Shown: positions 41,843 through 50,780, counted from the stretch's first letter. The stretch is 64,000 nt of DNA from SVEL01 sp017381055 (GCA_036307185.1 JAXJYC010000046.1:42898-106897); one strand, 5' to 3'. A program made the numbers and translations. Notes: generated from the letters alone by a model not told the origin.

Positions 41843-42048
41843 TTTTTACCTCCTGTTTGCCAATTTACTTGGCTTGTCTACAGCGGTTTTCAATCTTACT
41901 TATTATAAGTAGGTTTGAAAACATCCTAGAACAGTCTAATATACGTGGAACACTAAATTGAAAAAATCAAAATGTTGATTCCCTCATAAAAAATGAGTGT
42001 TGCTTTTATATCTAAACCCTTCAGGATTGCATATTTCTGTTTTTAGAA
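41843..42048 (-). other. 206-nt spacer between rpsJ and rplC with a long hairpin
   Basis: On the minus strand GTTTTCAA pairs with TTGAAAAC (41886-41893 with 41915-41922), and inside it TACTTA with TAAGTA, giving a long stem a short way upstream of rplC. These two genes normally lie within about 30 bases of each other. No promoter hexamers stand out. Confidence 0.55.
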
Positions 42049-42366
42049 CTACTTTGTCTTCATCTTAATATCGATGTAAACACCAGCTGGCATTTCTAAT
42101 CTAGATAATGCATCAACAGTCTTCTGTGATGGTGTTACGATGTCGATGAGTCTCTTATGAGTTCTCTGCTCGAACTGCTCTCTAGAATCCTTGTACTTGT
42201 GAACGGCTCTAAGAATTGTAACTACTTCCTTCTTTGTTGGAAGTGGCACTGGTCCGCTAACCTTTGCACCTGTCTTCTTTACAGTTTCGATGATTTTTCC
42301 AGCTGACTGATCGATTAACTGATGATCGTAAGCCTTCAATGTGATTCTCATGACTTGACTTGCCAT
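42049..42366 (-). CDS. rpsJ: 30S ribosomal protein S10
   Basis: A 105-residue protein (MRITLKAYDHQLIDQSAGKI; TPSQKTVDALSRLEMPAGV), also a transcription antitermination factor with NusB. First gene of the supercluster. AAAGGAGG is about 12 bases from the ATG, longer than usual. Confidence 0.98.
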   Translation of the reverse strand: MASQVMRITLKAYDHQLIDQSAGKIIETVKKTGAKVSGPVPLPTKKEVVTILRAVHKYKDSREQFEQRTHKRLIDIVTPSQKTVDALSRLEMPAGVYIDIKMKTK

Positions 42367-42657
42367 AAAAAAAGTCGCCTCCTTTTCGCACTTTTTGATT
42401 TAAGTACGACAAGCGGTGACTGTACACTCTTCCGTGTGTGTCGTAAATTTCTTTACTCATTCTCACACGTTGTTTCCGCAACTTTGCGGACGATTATCTT
42501 GTACAGTGACTTGTCGCCAGTTTCCTAACTTGACATTCGCTCCACGGAAAACCTGCTTTTTTCAAGCAGCAACCTCTCGTTTCTACGCTATCAATGTCAC
42601 AGCATTTGTTAGTTTACATTATTATTAAGCATATTGCAAGCTTTTTTTTAAATTTTT
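42367..42657 (-). promoter_or_regulatory. S10 operon promoter and long structured leader
   Basis: On the minus strand TTGCAA (42633-42638 on plus coordinates) and TAAACT lie 17 bp apart near 42610-42638. The leader of over 200 nt has a CTGCTT/AAGCAG hairpin with a U run (terminator- or attenuator-like, about 42550-42570) and a branched domain closed by CGACAAG/CTTGTCG enclosing CCGCA/TGCGG and CGTGTG/CACACG hairpins. It is probably an autoregulatory leader; the repressor is unknown. Confidence 0.5.
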
Positions 42658-42674
42658 AATAAAAAATTTTTCAC

Positions 42675-42869
42675 GAGTTTCTTCTATATAAATGAAATAT
42701 TTTTCTATATTATTTTGCCAATATCAAAATATATTTTTTCATACACCCAAAACTCATTTTATACAACAAACTATTATTATAGAAGAAACTCATTACAAAT
42801 AACTTTATATAAGATACTATTACATATAGAAGAAACTCAATTGACACATATATACGCAACAGTTATAAT
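42675..42869 (+). promoter_or_regulatory. Consensus promoter with repeated upstream 15-mers
   Basis: TTGACA (42841-42846), 17-bp spacer and TATAAT (42864-42869) form a perfect promoter for the methyltransferase gene. The 15-mer TATAGAAGAAACTCA occurs at 42778-42792 and 42825-42839, the second ending just before the -35 box; an inverted copy (14 of 15) lies at 42674-42688. These look like binding sites of a regulator. Confidence 0.75.
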
Positions 42870-42916
42870 TATGTCAGATTCAATTACAAATATTATATAT
42901 GAGGAAGAAATAAATT

Positions 42917-43780
42917 ATGTGGATTGCAGATCAATGGAAAGATTATGAAGTTATCGACTGTTCAGCAGGAGAAAAATTAGAGCGTTGGGGCGATTATAGA
43001 TTACTCCGTCCAGACCCTCAGGTTATTTGGAATACAGACAAAAACAAAAAAGAATGGAAGAACATCAACGGCCATTATCACCGTAGTGCAAAAGGTGGTG
43101 GCGAATGGGAATTCTTTGATTTACCTGAACAATGGAGTATCAACTACAAATCCTTAACATTTAACCTTAAGCCTTTTAGCTTTAAGCACACTGGACTTTT
43201 TCCAGAGCAAGCTACTAACTGGGATTGGTTTTCTGAAAAAATCAAAAATGCTGGCAGACCTATTAAGGTTCTTAACCTTTTCGCATATACTGGCGGTGCT
43301 ACTTTAGCAGCTGCTGCAGCTGGCGCTAGCGTAACTCACGTAGATGCATCAAAAGGAATGGTTGGATGGGCAAAAGAAAATGCCGCTTCATCAGGTCTTA
43401 GTGACGCACCTATACGTTGGTTAGTTGATGACTGTGTAAAATTTGTTGAAAGAGAAATTAGACGCGGAAATAAATATGATGGTATCATTATGGATCCTCC
43501 ATCATACGGAAGAGGTCCAAAAGGAGAGATATGGAAGATTGAAGAATCAATTCACAGCTTCATTAAGCTTTGTTCAAATCTTCTCTCTGACAACCCATTA
43601 TTCTTCTTAGTTAATTCATATACAACAGGACTTGCACCTGCAGTTCTTACATATATGATTTCAACAGAAATTGTTAAACCTTTTGGTGGACATGTTGAAT
43701 CAGAAGAAATCGGACTTCCAGTTAAAAATACAGGTTTAGTTTTACCATGCGGTGCTTCTGGACGTTGGAGCAAGGAATAA
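42917..43780 (+). CDS. Class I SAM-dependent rRNA methyltransferase (RlmI/RlmK-like)
   Basis: A 287-residue methyltransferase. Motif I is LNLFAYTGGATLAAAAAG, the acidic motif HVDASKGMVGWAKENA and the catalytic motif IMDPPSYGRGPKGE (Asp-Pro-Pro-Ser/Tyr), all typical of RlmI-type 23S rRNA cytosine-5 methyltransferases. The PUA domain of RlmI is absent, as in many Firmicutes homologues. It stands alone on the plus strand between rpsJ and tuf. Confidence 0.85.
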   Translation: MWIADQWKDYEVIDCSAGEKLERWGDYRLLRPDPQVIWNTDKNKKEWKNINGHYHRSAKGGGEWEFFDLPEQWSINYKSLTFNLKPFSFKHTGLFPEQATNWDWFSEKIKNAGRPIKVLNLFAYTGGATLAAAAAGASVTHVDASKGMVGWAKENAASSGLSDAPIRWLVDDCVKFVEREIRRGNKYDGIIMDPPSYGRGPKGEIWKIEESIHSFIKLCSNLLSDNPLFFLVNSYTTGLAPAVLTYMISTEIVKPFGGHVESEEIGLPVKNTGLVLPCGASGRWSKE

Positions 43781-43830
43781 TTTAATACATCCATAGATAC
43801 TTATATCTAATTTAGAGCATTCATCAAACA

Positions 43831-43880
43831 CAAAAGTGGAGTAAGAACTTCTTTACCGAAGTCTTACTCCACTTTCTATT
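43831..43880. terminator. Bidirectional terminator between converging genes
   Basis: Arms of about 18 bases (43833-43851 with 43858-43875) with AAAG and CTTT ends pair almost perfectly; serves the methyltransferase gene and the chemotaxis receptor gene. Confidence 0.85.
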
Positions 43881-43907
43881 ACTTTAGATTTTCATCTTAA
43901 ACTTAAA

Positions 43908-45632
43908 TTACTCTTCACGAAGCTTAAATGCCGAAACCATCTCTCTAAGAGCAATTGCCTGTGCTGATAACTCTTCACTAATTGCGGATGTTTCTTCTGA
44001 AGCAGCTGAGTTACTCTGAACAACTGTCGAAATCTGTTCAATTCCCTGATCAATCTGTCCGAGCATATCCGCCTGCGATCTAGATGCTTCTGCCGCACTG
44101 TCTGCATTCTGAGCAAATGTTTCCATACTCTCTAAAATATTGCCAATTGTTTCCATTGTTTCATGTACAATCTTATTACCCTTTTCAATTTCTTCTAATG
44201 ACTTAACAATAAGTTCCTTAGTAGAAATAGCTGACTGAGCACTATCATTTGCAAGCTTACCAATCTGGTCAGCAACTACTGCGAAGCCCCTTCCTGCCTC
44301 GCCAGCTCTTGCTGCTTCAATAGAAGCATTAAGTGAAAGAAGATTTGTCTGAGAAGCAATATCTTCAATTGCTGCAATAATATTTTCAATTTCCTTAGAT
44401 GTCTCAGTAATATTATCCATAGCCTGAATGAGTTCATTCATTCCTGTTCTACTTGTATTAGCAACTGCAGCTGATTCCTTAGCCTGTGCTGCTGTATTCA
44501 TAGCCGACTGAGCACTATCCTCTGAAATACTTGTTACATTTTCAACTGTTGCTGTAAGCTCTTCTACTGCTCCTGCCTGATCTGTTGCACCTTCTGCAAG
44601 ATCCTGTGCACTATATGCTAACTGAGAAGCACCCTGTGTTACCTGCTCTGCAGCTTCATTAATCATCTTTAATGTACTATCAAGCTGGCGGTTAAGCTGT
44701 CTCATAGACATAAGTAACTGGTTAAAGTCACCTTCATATTTTTCTTCAACTCTTGTTCTAATAGCAAAGTTACCATTTGCCATCTCACCAAGAAGATAAC
44801 CAGCATCAGATATAATCTCATTAAGGTTAGCTGCCATATCCTTACAATCAGCAAGAATATCAGCTATCTCATCGTTATATTCATTCTCTGGGAATGGACT
44901 ATCCAAATCACCATGAGCAAACGCATTCATTCTTTCACCAAGTCTAGATAACGGATCAACAATACCACTTGCTATTTTCTTACCAATCTTAACTGCTACT
45001 ATAGATGCCACGACAATAATTGCAACGATAACTGCGATGATAATATATCTTAATATTATCAATGTATTACTTGTAAGGTCACCCTTCTCAACGTTAACAT
45101 CCATAAGTTCAAATACTGCATCATATACATTCTGGTATGCTGGAGCCATCTCTGAAAAAGCACGATGCTGAGCATCTAAAGATTTCTCAGTGTCAGTTGT
45201 TGCTCCCTCTTCCAAAATATCATCTGTTACTTCAAAGTATATCTCAGCTTTTTCTACAATATCTTCATATGAAGCAATACCCTCAGGTGTCACCATACAA
45301 ACTTCAACATCTTCCATGTACTTCCAAAAAGCTTCTTTCTTCTCACCATACTGTGTTACCAACTTTTGGATTTCATCTGTAGTCTCGTAACCAATAGCAC
45401 CTCGAACTGCACTTCGGGTATCTGTAAGAACTGTCATAGCCTTACCTATATCACCTTGTGAAAAACCATAGTTCTGCATAGCATGCTCATATCTGCTTGC
45501 CATAACAAATAATGCAATTACCGATACTACAGATGCAATACATAAAATCAACGTCACCTGTGTAAACGATCTTGAAATTCGATCTCTAATTTTGAGTTCC
45601 TTTGTCTTTACCTCTTTTGCTTCTTTACTCAT
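43908..45632 (-). CDS. Methyl-accepting chemotaxis protein
   Basis: A 574-residue receptor. Transmembrane helices at about 24-46 and 190-212 enclose a four-helix-bundle sensor; then a HAMP domain (to about 265) and a long coiled-coil signalling domain with the hairpin tip DIASQTNLLSLNASIEAARA. It should transmit a ligand signal to CheA/CheW. The start is the ATG at 45632. Ligand unknown. It has its own promoter and a leader with a long hairpin. Confidence 0.93.
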   Translation of the reverse strand: MSKEAKEVKTKELKIRDRISRSFTQVTLILCIASVVSVIALFVMASRYEHAMQNYGFSQGDIGKAMTVLTDTRSAVRGAIGYETTDEIQKLVTQYGEKKEAFWKYMEDVEVCMVTPEGIASYEDIVEKAEIYFEVTDDILEEGATTDTEKSLDAQHRAFSEMAPAYQNVYDAVFELMDVNVEKGDLTSNTLIILRYIIIAVIVAIIVVASIVAVKIGKKIASGIVDPLSRLGERMNAFAHGDLDSPFPENEYNDEIADILADCKDMAANLNEIISDAGYLLGEMANGNFAIRTRVEEKYEGDFNQLLMSMRQLNRQLDSTLKMINEAAEQVTQGASQLAYSAQDLAEGATDQAGAVEELTATVENVTSISEDSAQSAMNTAAQAKESAAVANTSRTGMNELIQAMDNITETSKEIENIIAAIEDIASQTNLLSLNASIEAARAGEAGRGFAVVADQIGKLANDSAQSAISTKELIVKSLEEIEKGNKIVHETMETIGNILESMETFAQNADSAAEASRSQADMLGQIDQGIEQISTVVQSNSAASEETSAISEELSAQAIALREMVSAFKLREE

Positions 45633-45669
45633 TAGCACCTTCTCCTTCCGGCCTTAAAGATTAGTGTCA

Positions 45670-45720
45670 CTTTTTTATAGAATATACGTACCTAGCAAGT
45701 ACACATATTCTATAAAAAAG
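45670..45720 (-). other. 16-bp leader hairpin upstream of the chemotaxis receptor
   Basis: Perfect arms at 45670-45685 and 45705-45720 plus an inner GTAC/GTAC, inside the 5' leader, about 40 bases from the start. On neither strand is it a standard terminator because U and A runs are part of the stem. Confidence 0.65.
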
Positions 45721-45776
45721 ATTGCTTCCCTATTTAATGCCTATGTAATAATTTGTTTAACGAACTGTTTTCAGAT

Positions 45777-45805
45777 ATTATATCACAAAAACAATAATAT
45801 TACAA
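45777..45805 (-). promoter_or_regulatory. Promoter of the chemotaxis receptor gene
   Basis: TTGTAA (45800-45805), 17-bp spacer, TATAAT (45777-45782) on the minus strand. Confidence 0.6.
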
Positions 45806-45842
45806 CTTTTTACCTCAAAAAAGTGCATCTAGAAATATAAAA

Positions 45843-45874
45843 AAACTGAAAACATTTCATTATGTTTCCAGTTT
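45843..45874 (-). terminator. Terminator of the GNAT gene
   Basis: Thirteen-base arms with one mismatch, loop of about six bases, and a run of U residues on the minus strand. Confidence 0.8.
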
Positions 45875-45881
45875 TTTTCTC

Positions 45882-46388
45882 TTACTTTATTAACTTATGA
45901 TATGCCAAACGTTCTGTTCCATCCTCTACAAAAACAATGCCACATTTTACAAAACCGTTCTTTTCAAGAAAACGTTGCATTGGTAAATTATCTATGTGGG
46001 TATCCATACGAAGATCTGATATACCATTTCCTTTGCATATCTCCACAGCATAATTAATGCATTGACCTGCAATACCTTTATTATGTGTATTTTTTGAAAC
46101 TGCTATTCTATGTACTACGGCATATTGATTATCATTTAGCCATTGGCCATCTTCAATAATGTTATACATAGGATCGTTTTCTATAGCAAAGTAGAATACG
46201 CCGCATACTTTTTCATCAACTGCGAGATAACATTTGCCTGTATTTATATCTTCTTCAATCAAAGTCCTTGGCGGATAATTATCTCCCCATTGTTCTTTGT
46301 TACCATTGACAGCCATGTATTCTCTGGCTTCTTGGTAGACATTAAGGATTTCTTCAATGTTATAGTTTTCAGCTTTTTTTATAATCAT
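45882..46388 (-). CDS. GNAT-family N-acetyltransferase
   Basis: A 168-residue complete GNAT protein: acetyl-CoA motif VSKNTHNKGIAGQCINYAV (with the QxxGxA-like NKGIAG) and motif B RFLEKNGFVKCGIVFVEDG. The start is the ATG at 46388 after AAAGGAAAG; in-frame codons further upstream lack a site. Acceptor unknown. Monocistronic. Confidence 0.87.
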   Translation of the reverse strand: MIIKKAENYNIEEILNVYQEAREYMAVNGNKEQWGDNYPPRTLIEEDINTGKCYLAVDEKVCGVFYFAIENDPMYNIIEDGQWLNDNQYAVVHRIAVSKNTHNKGIAGQCINYAVEICKGNGISDLRMDTHIDNLPMQRFLEKNGFVKCGIVFVEDGTERLAYHKLIK

Positions 46389-46458
46389 ATGCTTTCCTTT
46401 CGATACCAAATATAGATAAATTATATCACATACTTATTTTTATGAAAAGTATATATAC

Positions 46459-46590
46459 GCAACGAGCCAAGCTCGAAAATGCTTCGCATTTCCTCGCTCG
46501 CGGCAGTCGCCGCATAAATAAGCAAAAAATAACCCGGAAGAGTGCAAGCACTCTCCGGGATAATTTTTACTTATTTATGTGGCTCGTTGC
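46459..46590 (-). terminator. tuf terminator inside a three-tier nested inverted repeat
   Basis: The inner hairpin (46524-46562) has a GC-rich stem CCCGGA...TCCGGG and a six-U tract, a textbook terminator. Around it CATAAATAAG (46513-46522) pairs with CTTATTTATG (46570-46579), and an outer GCAACGAGCC (46459-46468) pairs perfectly with GGCTCGTTGC (46581-46590). The outer left flank also has a GAAATGC/GCATTTC hairpin. Confidence 0.85.
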
Positions 46591-46601
46591 TAACCCGCAG
46601 A

Positions 46602-47795
46602 TTAGTCAAGAACCTTAGCTACCTTACCAGAACCTACTGTTCTACCACCTTCACGGATAGCGAAACCAAGACCCTGCTCCATAGCGATTGGGTGGATGAG
46701 CTCGATTGTCATCTCTACGTTATCGCCAGGCATACACATTTCTGTGCCAGCTGGTAACTCACAAACACCTGTTACGTCTGTTGTTCTGAAGTAGAACTGT
46801 GGACGGTAGTTGTTGAAGAATGGTGTATGACGACCACCTTCGTCCTTTGTTAATACGTAAACCTGAGCTGTAAACTTTGTATGACATGTTACAGAACCTG
46901 GCTTAGCAAGAACCTGTCCTCTTTCGATATCTGTTCTCTGAACACCACGAAGAAGAGCACCGATGTTATCACCAGCCTGAGCCTCATCAAGAAGCTTTCT
47001 GAACATTTCGATACCTGTTACAACAGTCTTACGAACTTCTTCCTGGATACCAAGGATTTCGATTTCATCATTAAGGTGAAGTGTTCCTCTTTCTACTCTA
47101 CCTGTAGCAACTGTACCACGACCTGTGATTGTGAATACGTCCTCTACTGGCATAAGGAATGGCTTATCTGTATCTCTTTCTGGATCTGGAATCCATGAAT
47201 CTACTGCATCAAATAACTCAAGGATCTTATCACCCCATGAGCTTGAAGGATCTTCAAGAGCCTTAAGAGCTGAACCCTGGATGATTGGTGTATCATCGCC
47301 TGGGAACTCGTACTCGTTTAATAACTCTCTGATATCCATCTCAACTAACTCAAGAAGTTCTGGATCATCTACCATATCACACTTGTTCATGAATACTACG
47401 ATGTAAGGTACACCTACCTGACGAGAAAGAAGGATGTGCTCCTTTGTCTGAGCCATAACACCATCAGTAGCAGCAACAACGAGGATAGCACCATCCATCT
47501 GTGCAGCACCTGTGATCATGTTCTTTACGTAGTCAGCATGTCCTGGACAGTCAACGTGTGCGTAATGTCTTGCATTTGACTCGTACTCAACGTGAGCTGT
47601 AGAGATTGTGATACCTCTTTCTCTCTCTTCTGGAGCCTTATCGATGTTCTCGAATGCAACTGCCTCACCTGTACCAAGTCTCTCATGAAGAGTCTTTGTG
47701 ATAGCTGCTGTTAATGTAGTCTTACCGTGATCTACGTGACCGATTGTACCAATGTTACAATGTGGTTTGTTTCTTTCAAACTTAGCCTTTGCCAT
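46602..47795 (-). CDS. tuf: Elongation factor Tu
   Basis: A 397-residue GTPase that delivers aminoacyl-tRNA to the ribosome. G1 GHVDHGKT, G2 region with RGITI, G3 DCPGHADYVKN, G4 NKCD; beta-barrel domains 2 and 3 complete. AGGAGG before the ATG. It is separated from fusA by 313 bases containing its own promoter. Confidence 0.99.
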   Translation of the reverse strand: MAKAKFERNKPHCNIGTIGHVDHGKTTLTAAITKTLHERLGTGEAVAFENIDKAPEERERGITISTAHVEYESNARHYAHVDCPGHADYVKNMITGAAQMDGAILVVAATDGVMAQTKEHILLSRQVGVPYIVVFMNKCDMVDDPELLELVEMDIRELLNEYEFPGDDTPIIQGSALKALEDPSSSWGDKILELFDAVDSWIPDPERDTDKPFLMPVEDVFTITGRGTVATGRVERGTLHLNDEIEILGIQEEVRKTVVTGIEMFRKLLDEAQAGDNIGALLRGVQRTDIERGQVLAKPGSVTCHTKFTAQVYVLTKDEGGRHTPFFNNYRPQFYFRTTDVTGVCELPAGTEMCMPGDNVEMTIELIHPIAMEQGLGFAIREGGRTVGSGKVAKVLD

Positions 47796-48108
47796 TTTTA
47801 ATGACCTCCTAATAAAAATTTTACTTTACATAGTCGTTTAACAACTATGTCCTATATAAGTTAGCCTTAGAGGTAGGGTATTCCTACCCCTAGGCTCTAA
47901 TAACGGCTATAAATGATTATATTGCATAATATTAACATTTTCAAGCACTTTCTGTATTTTTTTATACAGCAATTCGCCACACTATTCGGAATTCGCTTCG
48001 CTTCTTCCTCATACTGGCATTCGCCATATAAAAACCTTTAAAGAACTATCGATTAGCAAGCGAGCTTGCATCTCAGTTCATAAAGCTTTTGTGTTGCTCA
48101 TTGCTTCA
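47796..48108 (-). promoter_or_regulatory. tuf promoter and hairpin leader; fusA-tuf spacer
   Basis: TTGAAA (47939-47944), 17-bp spacer, TATAAT (47916-47921) on the minus strand. The leader has AGCCT/AGGCT enclosing GGTAGG/CCTACC (47863-47895) and ACATAGT/ACTATGT (47828-47850), the latter close to the ribosome site. Between promoter and fusA lie GCAAGC/GCTTGC (about 48057-48070) and CTGTAT/ATACAG hairpins. Confidence 0.75.
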
Positions 48109-50226
48109 CTACTTCACTCTTGAAGCAACAACTTTATCCTGAACGTTCTTTGGAGCCTGCTCGTACTTATCAAAGAACATAGAGTAGTTACCACGACCCT
48201 GTGTATCTGAACGAAGTACTGTAGCATATCCGAACATTTCAGCAAGTGGAACGTAAGCCTTAACGATCTTACCGCCACCGATATCATCCATGCTCTCGAT
48301 ACGTCCACGACGTGAGTTAAGGGCACCAATAACGTTACCCATGTACTCTTCTGGCATAGTAACCTCAACCTTCATAATAGGCTCAAGGATAACTGGAGAT
48401 GCCTTCTGCATAGCCTCCTTAAACGCCATAGAACCAGCGATATGGAATGCCATTTCTGATGAATCGACATCATGGTATGATCCATCAAATACTGTAGCGT
48501 GTACACCTACAACTGGGAATCCAGCAAGGATACCTGACTGTGTAGCCTCTTCGATACCTGCGCCAACTGCTGGGATATATTCCTTAGGAATAGCACCACC
48601 AACAACTGTTGATTCAAACTTGAATAACTCATCACCGTTTGCATCCATTGGCTCAAAGTGTACCTTACAGTGACCGTACTGACCACGACCACCTGACTGC
48701 TTAGCATACTTGCTATCTACATCAACAGCCTGTGTAATAGCTTCTCTATAAGCAACCTGAGGAGCACCTACGTTAGCCTCAACCTTAAACTCACGAAGAA
48801 GTCTATCTACGATGATATCAAGGTGAAGCTCACCCATACCAGCGATGATTGTCTGTCCTGTTTCCTTATCTGTATGAGCTCTGAATGTAGGATCTTCTTC
48901 TGCAAGCTTTGCTAAAGCTTCACCCATCTTACCCTGAGCATCCTTTGTCTTAGGCTCGATAGCAAGCTCGATAACTGGCTCTGGGAATTCCATAGACTCA
49001 AGAATTACAGGATGCTGTTCATCACAGATTGTATCACCTGTAGCTGTAACCTTAAGACCTACTGCAGCAGCGATATCTCCTGCATAAACCTTATCGATTT
49101 CTGTTCTATTGTTGGCATGCATCTGAAGGATACGTCCAACTCTTTCTTTCTTACCCTTTGTTGAGTTAAGTACATATGAACCTGCGTTTAATGTACCAGC
49201 ATATACTCTGAAGAATGCTAACTTACCAACGAATGGGTCTGTCATAATCTTGAACGCTAAAGCTGAGAATGGCGCATCATCTGTAGATGGAACCTTAACT
49301 TCATTTCCGTCCATATCCTGTCCCTCGATAGCTGGAACATCTGTAGGAGCTGGCATGAATTCAAGAACTGCATCAAGAAGCTTCTGAACGCCCTTGTTCT
49401 TGTATGCTGTACCACAAAGACATGGAATCGCATCACCAGCGATAGTACCCTTTCTTAAAGCAGCCTTAAGTTCTGCAACTGTAAGCTCCTCGCCTTCAAG
49501 ATACTTCTCCATGATCTCCTCGTCTAATTCAGCACACTGCTCAACAAGTTTCTCATGATATTCCTCAGCCTGATCCTTAAGATCAGCAGGAATCTCTCCG
49601 ATTGTTATGTCATCACCTTTATCATTGTTAAAGATGTATGCCTGCATTTCGAATAAGTCTACGATACCCTTGAATGTATCTTCCTTACCAATTGGAATCT
49701 GAATAAGGACTGGGTTCTTAGAAAGCTTTGTAATAAGCTGGTTACATGATCCGAAGAAATCTGCACCCATCTTATCCATCTTATTCATGAAAGCCATACG
49801 TGGAACGCCATACTTATCAGCCTGACGCCATACGTTTTCTGACTGTGGTTCAACACCGTTCTGAGCATCGAATACACCAACAGCACCATCAAGTACTCTA
49901 AGTGAACGCTCAACTTCTACTGTGAAGTCTACGTGTCCTGGTGTATCAATGATATTGATACGATGTTCTGGAGCTCCAGCCTTCTTCTTACCATTTTCTT
50001 CAAGTGTCCAATGACAAGTTGTAGCAGCTGAAGTAATTGTGATACCTCTTTCCTGTTCCTGGGCCATCCAGTCCATTGTTGCAGTACCTTCATGTGTATC
50101 ACCAATTTTATGATTAACACCAGTATAGTATAAAATACGCTCTGATAATGTTGTCTTACCAGCATCAATATGAGCCATAATACCAATATTTCTGGTTCTC
50201 TCTAATGGATATTCTCTTCCAGCCAT
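48109..50226 (-). CDS. fusA: Elongation factor G
   Basis: A 705-residue translocation GTPase: G1 AHIDAGKTT, RGITITSAA, G3 DTPGHVDFTVEV, G4 NKMDKMGADF, followed by domains II-V (GMGELHLDIIVDRL, ARGRIESM-type end). Third gene of the str operon. Confidence 0.99.
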   Translation of the reverse strand: MAGREYPLERTRNIGIMAHIDAGKTTLSERILYYTGVNHKIGDTHEGTATMDWMAQEQERGITITSAATTCHWTLEENGKKKAGAPEHRINIIDTPGHVDFTVEVERSLRVLDGAVGVFDAQNGVEPQSENVWRQADKYGVPRMAFMNKMDKMGADFFGSCNQLITKLSKNPVLIQIPIGKEDTFKGIVDLFEMQAYIFNNDKGDDITIGEIPADLKDQAEEYHEKLVEQCAELDEEIMEKYLEGEELTVAELKAALRKGTIAGDAIPCLCGTAYKNKGVQKLLDAVLEFMPAPTDVPAIEGQDMDGNEVKVPSTDDAPFSALAFKIMTDPFVGKLAFFRVYAGTLNAGSYVLNSTKGKKERVGRILQMHANNRTEIDKVYAGDIAAAVGLKVTATGDTICDEQHPVILESMEFPEPVIELAIEPKTKDAQGKMGEALAKLAEEDPTFRAHTDKETGQTIIAGMGELHLDIIVDRLLREFKVEANVGAPQVAYREAITQAVDVDSKYAKQSGGRGQYGHCKVHFEPMDANGDELFKFESTVVGGAIPKEYIPAVGAGIEEATQSGILAGFPVVGVHATVFDGSYHDVDSSEMAFHIAGSMAFKEAMQKASPVILEPIMKVEVTMPEEYMGNVIGALNSRRGRIESMDDIGGGKIVKAYVPLAEMFGYATVLRSDTQGRGNYSMFFDKYEQAPKNVQDKVVASRVK

Positions 50227-50258
50227 GGTTTAATCTCCTTATATTTTATTAAGCACTA

Positions 50259-50316
50259 AATCGCAGTTGCTTTGCAACTACGATTGCACCCATCATTCTA
50301 ACGAAATAATTAGAAT
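50259..50316 (-). other. Two hairpins between rpsG and fusA
   Basis: ATTCTAA/TTAGAAT (50295-50316) contains the rpsG stop codon, and a 12-bp AATCG-AGTTGC type hairpin (50259-50285) follows. Another instance of a stem directly at a ribosomal-gene stop codon. Confidence 0.6.
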
Positions 50317-50780
50317 CTGTAGTGAGCAAATGCCTTATTAGCCTCTGCCATCTTATGCATGTCTTCTTTTCTCTTAACAGATGCACCTGTGTTGTTTGAA
50401 GCGTCAAGGATTTCTCCAGCTAACTTATCTTCCATTGTCTTCTCGCCTCTCTTGCGTGAAAACATTGTCATCCAACGAAGCGCTAACGCCTGTCTTCTGT
50501 CTGGTCTTACCTCGATTGGTACCTGATATGTTGCACCACCGATACGTCTAGCCTTAACTTCAAGCTGTGGCATAATGTTATTCATAGCCTCTTCAAAAAC
50601 CTCTAAAGCTGGCTTTCCGCTCTTCTCTTCAACCTTGCTGAATGCTCCATAAACGATCTTCTGAGCTACACCTCTCTTACCATCTAACATGATATTGTTG
50701 ATGAGCTTTGTAACAACCTTATTGTTGTATAATGGATCTGCTAATACTTCTCTTTTCTGAGTATGTCCTTTACGTGGCAC
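50310..50780 (-). CDS. rpsG: 30S ribosomal protein S7
   Basis: A 156-residue head protein (MPRKGHTQKREVLADPLYNN; GGATYQVPIEVRPDRRQALA). The start codon is GTG at 50780 after GGAGGG. S7 often represses str operons. Confidence 0.98.
   Translation of the reverse strand: MPRKGHTQKREVLADPLYNNKVVTKLINNIMLDGKRGVAQKIVYGAFSKVEEKSGKPALEVFEEAMNNIMPQLEVKARRIGGATYQVPIEVRPDRRQALALRWMTMFSRKRGEKTMEDKLAGEILDASNNTGASVKRKEDMHKMAEANKAFAHYRF

Noticed and set aside
48114..48707. Short minus-strand frames within the end of fusA
   Set aside because: They overlap the strongly conserved fusA frame and have no start signals.
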